From: Lingula anatina | Lineage: Eukaryota; Brachiopoda; Lingulata; Lingulida; Lingulidae | Direction: 5' to 3' | DNA: 64,000 nt | NCBI RefSeq assembly: GCF_001039355.2 | Contig: NW_019775755.1 | Span: forward strand, 22,496-86,495 | In this document: piece after piece, positions 50,020-62,760 of the stretch | How the letters are laid out: each line of letters opens with the position of its first letter | How positions within the stretch are numbered: the stretch's first letter is position 1 | Position numbers and translations under genes: made by a program | Notes under the pieces: generated by a model | What the model was told of the DNA's origin: nothing | What the model saw: the letters and a program-made list of their open reading frames with translations, nothing else | Databases searched by the model: none

Positions 50020-53000
50020 ATGCAAAGAATTTTTAATCGGTCCTGTACTTCCTCCTCTGGTGTAAGTAAAATCCTTTATATTTCAAAGAAAGAAGCCCAA
50101 ACACACTCTTGCTGCGTACGGTAGTTGATTAGTTATGCTGTAGTGTAGTCGGTGGCTCGTTTTTCTTGCCTAGCACTTGAGGTAACTGAAAGATGAAACC
50201 GTGAAAGTATGAGATCTTACTTCAGTTGTCGCAGGTACAGCAAGGTTTCAAGTTAAATTTTGAAAGAAGTATCAGTAGCCAAGAAAATCCTGAAGAATGT
50301 CAAGTCTAGTGCCGTTAATTGAAGATTTTGCCAGTTTATCTAAGTTGGGACTTCGAGAAATGTTAGTGGGAGGGTGTCAGGGAATATTTTTATAACGCTG
50401 TAAATATATTAATAGATCAATTAATAAGGCGTTAGCTGCTTGGAACAGGTGACATGCCTTTAGCAGTTGCATTCATTGGTTTGGCATCAGTTTTGTGCAT
50501 ATCTGGCTTTTTGAAGAATGTAATTTCTAAATCATTCCGGTGCCAACCCCTTGATTTTTACTATCTCATCACAATAATGCTCGTTTATATTGTTTAAAGA
50601 TATTCTGAAATGAAACTTTGTCCAACAAACTCCGAATTTGCAGTTTTTAATTCTCTTTTATCACCAGATAAACCTATTTTGGCAGGCATGCCTATTTTGA
50701 TAACTTTTTTTAGTTCAATGTATACATGCTATTTTGTGTATATTTCAGGCTCTATGGTCTGCAGACTTTCACTTTCTCAGCACAGCTATTCCATATTCAC
50801 ATGGTTCTAAGAGAAATGCAACCAAAAACCCCAGAATAAAAATGAAGCCAAGAATTTGGGTGAAAAAGATTATCGAAGCGGAGAATGAGAAAAAGATGAA
50901 GCGGAATCCACCATTACAAATGTCAGATCCTGTTGAGACATTGCCCCTGATAGCAAGAATGAAATTAGAGAAATCCCAAGAATCCTATGCAAGTTATATG
51001 CCAGATGTTATATTGGAGGATGGAAGATTCAAAGGTCTTAAAGGAGAGAAGGGTATTGTAGATGTATGTATGCACCCAATCTACAGATGTATAGATTTAG
51101 AGGAACCAAAGTTTTAGAAATGTCTTTACTGTGGCCATCATTATGGTACCAGTATCTAATACCTGTTACTGTCAAAGCATACTTTTGTTTTTCTTGAAAC
51201 TACGGAGTGTCTTTGGTTTGGAAAAAAATGCAAGTTCTAGTCAAAAATCAGTTTGAATAATTTTTCAAAAGTCATTTTGGCAACATTGCCCCATAAGTGT
51301 ATCACTGAAACAAGGAAGCCTTTTTCTTTTTGACATTTTTACTTATTTTAGATTGTACAAGATTCTGTAGTGTTTGCACTATTGTAGTGCACCTTTTCAT
51401 CAGAGTAAATTAGCTTAATGCTCAATTACATTGGCATATGAATTCAGCATGCTGTGTTAAAAATGAAGTGAAGCATTTGACTGTCAAAAAATTTTGCAAT
51501 TAAAATTCAAGACTTATTTATTTTGGTCCATAATTGGTAGTGAATTTTAGTTTGGGCCAAATAATAAATAAATAATTAAACTGGAAAATGCATTAGGCTA
51601 TACTGTTTTATATTTTAAAAGAAATGAAATGGTTAAATGCACATTGGACATTACTAGTAATGGAAAAGTATCAAAATGCAGTCCAAGTGGAGTTTCAGTG
51701 GAGTATTTTATCAATGGTTGATGCGCATATTTCATGCCTTGCAACTTGTGACTAAAGTGTAGCAGAATCAAAGTTTTAATAACATTTTGTCTTTTCAGGA
51801 TGATAATGAACAACAGATAGATCCTGAAGTAAAAAAAATCAAATTAGAATACCAGCGAGAAGAGCTGAGAGAACTTAAAAAAGAGATTAGAGAGTTGGAA
51901 CAAGCTCCAGAAATAATGCAAGAAGAAGATTATACAGAATCAATACAGATTGATGACTCAGTTTACCCTAAAAGATCAAACAAAAGCAAATTATATGGAG
52001 GACCAGATCCAGAAGAACCCATCAGTGATGTGCCTTGCACAGGGTGTGGTGCACTTCTGCACTGTCAGGACCCTGGGGTTCCAGGCTACATGCCCAGTCA
52101 GAGATATAAACAGTTGAAACCAGAAGAAAGGAAAGCTGCCCACTGTCAGCGCTGTCATATGATGACACACTTTAATTTAGCTTTGAATGTCCAAGTTTCC
52201 CCCAAAGAATATCCACAGATCATCTCAGAACTCAAAACTCAGAAAACATCTCTGGTGATATTATTGGTAGATTTATTAGACCTCTCCAATAGCTTTATTG
52301 ATAATTTATGGGATCACATTGGCAATCAACATGAGTTGATTGTACTGGGCAATAAAGTTGACTTATTGCCACGGGACTATTTTGGGTGGTTCGAGAGAAT
52401 TGAGGCATCATTTAAGCGCCATATTAGAAAAGCTGGACTTAGTGAGGGAACCATTCTTCATACAAGGCTGATAAGTGCAAAGACAGGTTATGGTGTGGAA
52501 GGATTGGTCAGCTTGATCATGAACAAATGGGGAACTGATGGTAAGAATACAAAATCTCATATCATTTCACTAGGGCATTTTTTTTTTTTTGNGTTTATCA
52601 CCAGATAAACCTATTTTGGCAGGCATGCCTATTTTGATAACTTTTTTTAGTTCAATGTATACATGCTATTTTGTGTATATTTCAGGCTCTATGGTCTGCA
52701 GACTTTCACTTTCTCAGCACAGCTATTCCATATTCACATGGTTCTAAGAGAAATGCAACCAAAAACCCCAGAATAAAAATGAAGCCAAGAATTTGGGTGA
52801 AAAAGATTATAGAAGCGGAGAATGAGAAAAAGATGAAGCGGAATCCACCATTACAAATGTCAGATCCTGTTGAGACATTGCCCCTGATAGCAAGAATGAA
52901 ATTAGAGAAATCCCAAGAATCCTATGCAAGTTATATGCCAGATGTTATATTGGAGGATGGAAGATTCAAAGGTCTTAAAGGAGAGAAGGGTATTGTAGAT

Positions 53001-56000
53001 GTATGTATGCACCCAATCTACAGATGTATAGATTTAGAGGAACCAAAGTTTTAGAAATGTCTTTACTGTGGCCATCATTATGGTACCAGTATCTAATACC
53101 TGTTACTGTCAAAGCATACTTTTGTTTTTCTTGAAACTACGGAGTGTCTTTGGTTTGGAAAAAAATGCAAGTTCTAGTCAAAAATCAGTTTGAATAATTT
53201 TTCAAAAGTCATTTTGGCAACATTGCCCCATAAGTGTATCACTGAAACAAGGAAGCCTTTTTCTTTTTGACATTTTTACTTATTTTAGATTGTACAAGAT
53301 TCTGTAGTGTTTGCACTATTGTAGTGCACCTTTTCATCAGAGTAAATTAGCTTAATGCTCAATTACATTGGCATATGAATTCAGCATGCTGTGTTAAAAA
53401 TGAAGTGAAGCATTTGACTGTCAAAAAATTTTGCAATTAAAATTCAAGACTTATTTATTTTGGTCCATAATTGGTAGTGAATTTTAGTTTGGGCCAAATA
53501 ATAAATAAATAATTAAACTGGAAAATGCATTAGGCTATACTGTTTTATATTTTAAAAGAAATGAAATGGTTAAATGCACATTGGACATTACTAGTAATGG
53601 AAAAGTATCAAAATGCAGTCCAAGTGGAGTTTCAGTGGAGTATTTTATCAATGGTTGATGCGCATATTTCATGCCTTGCAACTTGTGACTAAAGTGTAGC
53701 AGAATCAAAGTTTTAATAACATTTTGTCTTTTCAGGATGATAATGAACAACAGTTAGATCCTGAAGTAAAAAAAATCAAATTAGAATACCAGCGAGAAGA
53801 GCTGAGAGAACTTAAAAAAGAGATTAGAGAGTTGGAACAAGCTCCAGAAATAATGCAAGAAGAAGATTATACAGAATCAATACAGATTGATGACTCAGTT
53901 TACCCTAAAAGATCAAACAAAAGCAAATTATATGGAGGACCAGATCCAGAAGAACCCATCAGTGATGTGCCTTGCACAGGGTGTGGTGCACTTCTGCACT
54001 GTCAGGACCCTGGGGTTCCAGGGTACATGCCCAGTCAGAGATATAAACAGTTGAAACCAGAAGAAAGGAAAGCTGCCCACTGTCAGCGCTGTCATATGAT
54101 GACACACTTTAATTTAGCTTTGAATGTCCAAGTTTCCCCCAAAGAATATCCACAGATCATCTCAGAACTCAAAACTCAGAAAACATCTCTGGTGATATTA
54201 TTGGTAGATTTATTAGACCTCTCCAATAGCTTTATTGATAATTTATGGGATCACATTGGCAATCAACATGAGTTGATTATACTGGGCAATAAAGTTGACT
54301 TATTGCCACGGGACTATTTTGGGTGGTTCGAGAGAATTGAGGCATCATTTAAGCGCCATATTAGAAAAGCTGGACTTAGTGAGGGAACCATTCTTCATAC
54401 AAGGCTGATAAGTGCAAAGACAGGTTATGGTGTGGAAGGATTGGTCAGCTTGATCATGAACAAATGGGGAACTGATGGTAAGAATACAAAATCTCATATC
54501 ATTTCACTAGGGCATTTTTTTTTTTTTGTTTTGTTTTTTTTGTTTTCTGTCTGTTGTCATCAGTAACCCAGGCCAGGGAGGAGGGTGGCTGATCTGGGGA
54601 AGATTGGGTATACTTTCCCAAAAAGAAAAAAAGCATGAAAAGAGGTATCAATTTAGGGCAAGCACGTTTGCACATTTTCATAAAAAAAGTAAAATGTTTT
54701 AGGTTTTACCTTCAGGATAGTGAGCAGTTTGCTCTTTGATAAGTAATATAATACAGATGTTGTGGTTTGAATGTCAAAAGATATCAAAGTCAAATTGCAC
54801 TAAATATGTTTTTGGGTTTGTCATTATTTTTCCAGAAATTTTGCCAGCAGGAAGCTATACAAAATCAATATAGGCAGAGGAGACAAAAATTAACAATCAA
54901 TCCCACTCCTCCATCCCATTAAACCCAGACTGAAAAACAGTATTTGAAAGCAGTTGATTAGTATAATTGTATTTCAGACTAACAAGTAGATCAATCATGG
55001 GAAATAGTCTCTAGATTGGAATTGTGCATGGGTAAAATTTTCAGGATTATACCTGAATTTAGGATTTGCAGTCTTCATTTTGCTTGTTTTTTGTTGTTGT
55101 TTTTTTTATGTACAGACACAGATGTGTCTGTACATATTGCCATCACCTGCGTCTGTCGTCGCCGTCGCCGTCGCCGATCATGTCGCCGTCGCCGTGCACT
55201 TTCAGCGTTAACACCATAAGTGGAAGACAGNCGACAGTAGCCTATTTTGTGCATAGTTATTTCCTGCTTTTTGTCTGTACATTTGACAGCTTTGCTGCCT
55301 TGTTTTTTTTAGATGATCTAAATGTTATGAGTGATGGCAAGCTTTATGTTTTCATTATTTACAACTTTCACCCATGTTTGTGTCATTTCATGCCCTTTTC
55401 TAATCAGAAGTTTAATCTTACAGGTAATGTGTACCTGGTAGGGTGTACCAATGTTGGCAAATCTACATTGTTTAACAGTCTGTTGTCATCAGATATGTGC
55501 CAAACCAAGGCAAGGAATCTGATCCACAGGGCAACCACTTCTAAATGGCCAGGTAAACTAACACTGCCAGGTCTCACTTTAAGACCAAAGAAGCACAATC
55601 CTAGACTTTGCATATGATAACTATATGTAACCAATTAAACTGTTAGCAAGCTGATTGTGCACCATATCCAACCAGAGTTTCAAATTCAATTGAATTCACA
55701 CTGTATTTCCATTACTTTTTATTCAACTTTGCAGTGGTAGTATATGATTTTTTAGGCACAACAATAGGTACTCTAAAGTTCCCTATGGCACGAATCACAC
55801 CATGGAGACTGCAATTGAGAAGTGAAAGAATCAGGAGACAGGAGGAAAGGCTAAAGGAAGAAGAGGAACTGAGGAAAGAAATGTGGAGAAAATATGGAAA
55901 ACGGAAAAACCTTACTTTGACAGGTAATGATTTCGAAAAGAAAAGACAGGCCTGCCTAACTAGTGCAGAGGCTTATGGGCACTACCAATGTTCCACACTG

Positions 56001-57955
56001 TCACATCTAACAAATTCCTGTACAACCTATTGATATTCCACACAACAAATACCAAAATATTTTGTTTCTGCTTATACTTACACATTTCTGGTCTCTACGT
56101 ACCATCCGCCTTTTTTGTGTCTTATTCTATCGATATATTTTCAAACTTCCATCTTACCATCTTACTTTCAATGACATTTAAACCCTAAACTCCATGAACT
56201 CCATATAGTAATCCCTTAATTATTTAGTGATTGTTGAATACATTTGGATGATAAACAGCTATAAAAAATCAAATATATTTTGCAAGCAAAAACTATATGC
56301 AATAGAATGTAGGAAGGTAGGTAGAGTAGAAAAACTGCGAAGTTGTGAGGAAACTGTTAAAACTAGTAAAAGTGAAGGTAATTGAGATTGAGACATGAGA
56401 ATAAAGATTAGGATTATCTCTGGCTCCATAGAAATAGGGGAAAAGACTAATCATTTTAACAGATTTGTAACAGCTTTGATTTGAATCTGTTGATTTCATA
56501 ACCTATTTCAGTGTGTCACTCCTCTTCATTCCAGAAGAGATATATTCAATATATCATGGTATATTGTACTTTTACTTGCCAGGTTTCATTGGTCAAACCT
56601 TCACTACTGAAAAGCCTGTTGAAGATGACCAAGAAATCGAGCCATTCGATTGTCCACAGTATGTGTTTAGTAAGAAATCAGGCCTTGAAGAAACACAAAG
56701 TGGCAGAAAGGTATATAGAATTAACAATATTTTTAACTTTTTTTTATGATGTGAATTTAGTTGATAAAGTTGATAGGCTTTAAAACTTAAGAAAAAATGC
56801 TCTGCAGTATTGATTTATTTGCGTTTAAAAAAAATAAGATAAGGTCATTGTGAAGTTGAATACAACTCTGATGCACTACAAGTTGGTTGCACATAAGAAA
56901 GCTTTCTCTTGAGTGGTTGCCATCAATATATTTCACGATAACCCTGTTTCTTTACATTCCCAGTCTCTAGAAGAAAAGAAGGCACCTAAATATTTTGATG
57001 AAAATCACTACCAGAATAGTAGATGGTGCATTGACACACCAGGACTTGTCAACCCAAACCAGGTATGTGACTGAAGTAACACATGTTGTATGCCAATAGA
57101 AATGACTGGCGATGAACAAAATGAAAAGCAGTTGGAAATATCCAGTTTATTTCAAAACATTTATATAAAATAAATGATTGAGTGAGAAATAACTGTTATG
57201 GAGTAACTTAGTGACATGTGAGGGGGTGGCTGGTATGAGAGTGATTTTAATTTTACGCTTGCGAAATTTATGCAGGCAAATATCCAGTTCCTTACTTAAA
57301 AGATTGTCATCAAAATTATACTTAATATACAGTGATTATATCTTTCTAATTTGTGTTTTGAACTTTAAATAATCATTTTGGTATCCTTTCCAAAAATGAT
57401 TTGGAATGACCCTTCATTTTATTTAGCAGTTCTCAGTAGAATACATATCAAAGACGTACCTATTTTGCTCTATGATAATAAACAATTGAGAATTTCAGAT
57501 ATACTTTGATATTATAGCAGTGTGAAATGAACATTTTTTCTGTGAGAGCTGATTAAAAGTATGAATAAATTGTTGCATTAGTTTTGTTTATTGCAAGTAC
57601 ATTGTATATACATTATTTTAATAATACTGATGATGTTCTTGTTGTTATTTACTTCAGGTATTTAATATCACAATAAATTTTAAATGTATTCCACTTGCAG
57701 ATCATCAACTTATTATCACCTGCAGAACTGTTGGAGCTGTTGCCCAAGAATATGATAATCCCTCGCACCTTTGTTGTGAAGCCGAGATACAGCCTGTGGC
57801 TGACTGGTCTGGGGAGGATAGATTATCTGGAGGTGATAAGGATACGGTGTCTTTTAACATGGCGCATTCTCAATGTTTTTTTTTTCTCGAACTGTTTATG
57901 TTAACTTGTCTAAATACTGCTCTTGTCACATAATACATTGTTTTTATATACAGAC

Positions 57956-58011
<56 letters not shown>

Positions 58012-59858
58012 GATCACTGTGCCTCTATGTCATGGCTGTCCCGTTTGCCCTCTGACATATCTGGTTTTTAGCCTTAAGTTGCTAAACCACATTTTTGTCT
58101 TACTTTAAATTTAATGTTTGGTTTTGTCTGGTAAAAGGGCAGGGTTCCTTTTAGTAATCAGAATGATCAGATTATCTTAAATTTAAAAATTATTGTTTAC
58201 TGCATTATGTCTGTTTATGTTAAAATGAAATGATACGAATAACTTAGTTCTGTAAGTTGTCTATATTTGCCAGCTTTGCTGTCTAGTAAAATTAGTTCTT
58301 GTACTAACACAATGGTGCAAGATTTCAAATAAAATCATGGTCCAAAAATCTAAATAGCTATATACCTTAACTTAGGTCTTTCAGAAAAAATGTCTTAAAA
58401 TGTCTTCTGCTAATTTGTATACTGCTGTCATTCTCTTTTTTCATTACAAAATGAGCTATATTCCGAAAGTTCCCAATATTCCACAATATTGTTCTTTTAT
58501 TCTTTATACTTAACATAAGTTAGCCTGGATTTGGAGATCCAGTTGATGACTGTCCAGGAATCAACCTTTGTAAATTGAGACACACCTTGTTCAACATGCG
58601 CATAATGGTATGGGCTGTTCCTGTGTCTGCTTTTAAGTTAATTGTCTAGACAGAGGCTGCAGTGCCCTGGGGAAAGCCATCATCTAATACACAACAAAAC
58701 ACTTAATTTTAGCATTGTGCTTTTAGACTGTCTATGGTCTTTATATTAAGCACTTATAGGGAGGCTGGCTACAAAAGTCATTAAATTAAATTTTTTTCTT
58801 TTCTGTGCTGCAAATTTTAGTTTGATTTGCAAGTTTTTGATAACAAGTGTACGGGATGTGATTTGCTAGTATACAATTATTCAACACCTTAAGGGTTAAA
58901 TGACACCACTGAAGTTCCTCTGAGTCATCTAAATTGTTGAAGTATTTGCAGAGATATTGATCATTGTATGCATGTGAAAAAAAAGACAAACAGTTGATAT
59001 GTCTGTTTAGTCTGAAAATTTTCAAGTGAGTGATGTTTAATTTCCTTTTTGCAGGGAGAACAGCAAATTTATATGACAGTCTTTGCCAATTTCCCTTTAC
59101 CAGTTGAAGTAGTAGGTCTTGATCTTTCTGATCAGTTTTATAGGAATTCAATCAAATCTGGGGCCCTTGGGGTAAGTCATGAGATACTGAGTATTTTGTC
59201 TTAATAGAAGCCACATTGTCACATCACAAGTTTTTTATGTACATACACTGTATATGTTCTGTTTACTTGTTTTGTTCGTTTCCTTCAGTATCGCTACTAC
59301 CGTCTGAGACATTATAAAGTTAACTGATAACATGATAGCTGTCAAACCATATTCTTGTTTTACTATTAATACACAAGAATTCTATGAATTTATTTGTTTA
59401 ATGTCAGTATGTGTGTCATCTTTAGTGTCTAGTTTCTGCTAAATGCGAGCTTCTTAGTCAACTTTAAGAAAGAAGCTGAAATAATAAGAGTTATAATTAT
59501 GTGGTTGATTTGCCTGGAGAGTTTTGAGATTGTTTCATTTCTGAATTTATATACCATGTAAATTATAATTTAGTTATATACTAGTATCATATAACAATTG
59601 CTTTATTAAGCACTGTCAGTTCTTGCATGTTTTAGATACTGATGTTTATATTATAGATAGACAAGCATGTAGATATTATATGCAATTAGTAAAAAGGATA
59701 TTTATATATTTATGTGGAACTAATTTTTCACATCTTTCAGCTTCCATTTGGAGACAAAGACCACCTGAATAAAATCCCATCTCTTGTTGGAAAAGAAATA
59801 GACTTGACAGGAGTAGCGTTCAATGAAAGTGTTGCAGATATATGCCTGTCTAGTCTTG
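50020..59858 (+). CDS. NOA1: NOA1, circularly permuted mitochondrial GTPase, 3' end not found
   Basis: NOA1 (YqeH family) binds RNA and GTP and supports mitochondrial small-subunit assembly. Exons: 50020-50061, 50749-51063, 51799-52540, 55424-55552, 55756-55923, 56583-56710, 56964-57062, 57701-57832, 59055-59171 and 59741-59858. The N-terminus MQRIFNRSCTSSSGALWSA is basic, as for mitochondrial import. A zinc-finger pair follows (CTGC about 199-202, then HCQRC). The GTPase motifs appear in permuted order: G4 GNKVDLLP, G5 SAKTGYG, G1 GCTNVGKST, then G3 DTPG. Later segments (IPRTFVVKP, GRIDYLE, VADICLSSLG) match the C-terminal region. The last exon ends in phase 1, so at least one more exon (GWV... 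RNA-binding tail) is needed. Exons 2-3 recur at 52686-53000 and 53736-54477 through an unmerged overlap. The donor after 57832 (GTGATA) is weak but fits the protein. Confidence 0.93.
50657..52591 (+). repeat. Left copy of a 1.9-kb assembly duplication in NOA1
   Basis: Matches 52594-54528 at a constant offset of 1937 with few substitutions. It stops in a T homopolymer directly before the single N at 52592. It covers NOA1 exons 2 and 3 completely. Confidence 0.85.
52594..54528 (+). repeat. Right copy of the 1.9-kb assembly duplication in NOA1
   Basis: Begins in the middle of the intron before exon 2 and continues into unique sequence. Differences from the left copy include ATAGAAG/ATCGAAG, Leu for Ile near the start of exon 3 (CAGTTAGAT/CAGATAGAT) and Ile for Val before GNKVD. 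These look like allelic differences. Joining both copies would be out of phase. Confidence 0.85.
55108..55135. repeat. Palindrome ATGTACAGACACA / TGTGTCTGTACAT
   Basis: Perfect 13-base arms around GA, followed by a GTCGCC-rich tract and then the single N at 55231. A related sequence is at 61921-61949 (TATGTACAGACACAATATGT) and a partial one at 57950-57962. Both fuller copies are followed by CACCTG and GTGCACT, so they belong to one dispersed repeat family. Confidence 0.6.
57957..58008. repeat. (GT)n microsatellite in a NOA1 intron
   Basis: About 26 GT units directly after ACAGACACT, which may be a remnant of the ACAGACACA repeat family. Confidence 0.9.
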
Positions 59859-60077
59859 GTAAGTTAATAATATTTAGCATTTGATAGATATACAGTGCAT
59901 TATCTAGATAAGTATTGCTGAGTGTATTGCAGAGTTATCATCTGTTCATATGGTATAAGAGAGCATGTCGGTCATGTTATATCAGCATCTGTTTGGTTTT
60001 ATGGCCAGAGAGTTTGCTTTGAAACCTTAACTTTGCTTCTTACAAGCTTTTGTTGATATAAAATACTTAACTGAATG

Positions 60078-60250
60078 GGGGCGTCTCGATGGTCCGAAGG
60101 TTCATTGGTCCGAAGGTTCATTGGTCCGAAAAACGGTAACATTTTCATCGGTTTTTTAATCAAGGGTTCATTGGTCCGAAGGTTCTGTAGTGAACATTCC
60201 GACCAATGAACCTTCGGACTATTGAACCTTCGGACTATTGCTACGGCCCC
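60078..60250. mobile_element. 173-bp MITE with 9-bp target duplication
   Basis: Flanked by the direct repeat AACTGAATG at 60069-60077 and 60251-60259. Ends are GGGGCGTCTCGATGG and GCTACGGCCCC, inverted over about five to eight bases. The interior consists of repeated GGTCCGAAGGTTCATT units in both orientations. No coding capacity. A 9-bp duplication and short inverted ends indicate a recent cut-and-paste DNA insertion; the superfamily is unclear. Confidence 0.8.
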
Positions 60251-62099
60251 AACTGAATGACCTTTCAAAGTGAATTGCAAGTCTTTCAAAGTTGCCACTC
60301 TATGTCAAAAGGTTTGTTACATTTTTTCTGTGCTACTTTTTATCTTTACACAAATTGGTTGCTCTGAAAAAATTGATATCTAAAGCAAAATTAATATGAT
60401 TTTGTTATTAATCCAGTGGGTAAACATTTTCGTCATATGAAAGAAACATACTGATAACTTGTTTGGTCTCTAAGATATTGGTGATGTAGTATGTTAATGA
60501 AAACAAATAATGCACTAATGAGAACAAATTCTAGATGGTAACTTTGCACCAATTGTCGAAACTGGCCAAAATTAAAGGCACATGAAAATAGGATGGCTCA
60601 CAGTAGTGTGGGCACATGATATGAAAAAGATCTTCCAGTTCAACTATTGCTATGTTGTTTAAATGTATATTTAAATTAGATATTTTCATAAAAAGGGTTT
60701 CATACTTTTGTTTATTTTATTTTTGTAGACTAGCTTGGAACTGGTCAGTATCTAAAGCTATGATTTATTCAGAAGTACAACTATAAAAGTGTTTCTAGAA
60801 TGGCATGCCTTCAGTAACGTGCAAATATAAAACTTTAATTTTACACCTTTTTTAATTTGTTTATTTACATTTTTAAACTCAAAAAGCCTGAAAGTTGGAT
60901 CAACTTTTAAAAATGACATGATTTGATTATTCCTTCTGTTTTTACATTATTTTAAAAAATCATTGTTTACAATTTTAATATTAATAATAAGGTTTTATTT
61001 TATTTATGCAAAGTTCATCTGTAAGAAGCCACAGCATTCAATTTCTTAGGTTCAGTGAAGTTTGATTGCTTTTGGAAAGAGATCATTAAGATTTAATGGT
61101 TTGGCTTGAAACAAGCAACATGCTTAATCTTGATGTAATAAGTGATATTTTTTTTCTGACAATAATTTGTGTGTTTGAACTTTGAACTGAAACATAATTT
61201 AAATGCTCATTAACCTTAAGTATTAAAAAGACACCTTTGTTAAAAGTGATGCTGGTATTTTTTTAATAGAAAATCAATTTGTCAACAGTTTTTTATAAAA
61301 TTACCTAAGAGCTAATGTCACCATCCACTTTTTTAGTTATCTACCTACACGTAAAAACAGAAAAACATTTTTTCACCTTATTTAAACCTATATGACTTAT
61401 GAAACTAAACTAGAAAATACTTACAAATCATGCGGGCAAGATACATAAAAGTAAAGCATCCGGTACACTTTCTTGTACATGTACCTTGATTCATTTTATA
61501 GTAGAGAGCTCCCTTGAGGAAGCTTTGCCTAATGGCCTTAGTTTTATAATATTAAGTGTCTTCATCATCAAGATGAGATAAAATGTCAGCCCTTTGGTTA
61601 AAACTTTAACAAAAAAAAACCTGGGCACATTTCCTGTATTCTACACCGGTATTCACTCAGAATACTTGATACCTACTCAGAATATTGATCCATTTTCACA
61701 CTTTGATCCAAGGCACTTGTCATGCCTTTCATTGCTTAACCATGGTATTTGATATAGCTTTTGATGTTGACATAATTTTGGAGACTACTTTGGAATGGCT
61801 TGCTTTCTGATCTCTGTAATCAGAAGCTCATCACTTGTGTAGACGTACTTCTGATGCATTAGTGAACTCATTCTTGAAATGTGTTATACCGATTGGTTTG
61901 TTGAAACTATAATTTGTTTTTATGTACAGACACAATATGTCTGTTCGTAAAGCCACCACCTGTTGGTGTGCACTCTTTGCTGTTAATGCAATAATTATTA
62001 TGGACTTATTTTCCTCAAATTTACTAACATCAACGTGCAGTTTGTAACTCCCACATGCTACAGCTCTCACTTATACCTTGTTAAGTAGGCTTGTTAAGG

Positions 62100-62760
62100 A
62101 CCAAAAATTGGCGAAAAGCTGCATTTTGTAGTGCAAATGTCTAACTTGGCATGAATGTTCCTTGGGCCAAAATAATTTTTTTATCTATAGAGACACTCTC
62201 TATCAATGGATAAATTAGCATAAATTATGCAAATTAGTTACCAAAATATACAATATTCCATATTTCCATCAATTTTTGGCCAAAAAACATTTCTAGATTA
62301 CCAAACCTGACTAAATCACCCATTTTTGATATTATGGAAGCAATTGGCGGCCATTTTGTGCCTCAAATCCAAGATGGCTGTCATCCCGCTATTTTGAAAG
62401 TGGACATAATTTGCTATTTTATGTTGATTTTTGAAACATTTGACCTACATACTGTATATATGTGATATATGTAGATTCCTACTATTTTGGGGGTGCAAAG
62501 GTCATTTTTGATATTGTTTTAGTGATAGAAGGTGATTTGAGGGGACAAAGAGGATGTTGTGACTACCAAGATACCCCGGTATATACCGGGTATGTGTATG
62601 AACGCTGCAAAACCATGGATATTGATGACCCATATTGAAATATATCTCAATACAATTTTTTGTTATAAAGGTAAAGAACATGTACTTGGTGCTTTGGAGA
62701 CAATTGGTAGCCATTTTGATCCTCAAATCCAAGATGGCCGCTGGTCACAATTTTGAAATG
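62100..62760. repeat. Repeat block with CAAATCCAAGATGGC motifs
   Basis: Two similar segments, 62330-62400 and 62690-62757, each read CAATTGG...CCATTTTG...CTCAAATCCAAGATGGC followed by ATTTTGAAA. The spacing suggests two monomers of a dispersed repeat of a kind common in marine invertebrate DNA. No coding content. Confidence 0.55.

Noticed and set aside
52686-54477. Second NOA1-like gene or exon duplication
   Set aside because: The copy has no first exon, starts at an N inside an intron and would be out of phase. An assembly overlap is simpler.
57923-58108. Cys-Val repeat ORF
   Set aside because: It is the translation of the (GT)n microsatellite.
60415-60470. Possible NOA1 acceptor ATCCAG|TGGGTAAAC
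   Set aside because: The required phase gives a stop codon after a dozen residues, with no family motif.
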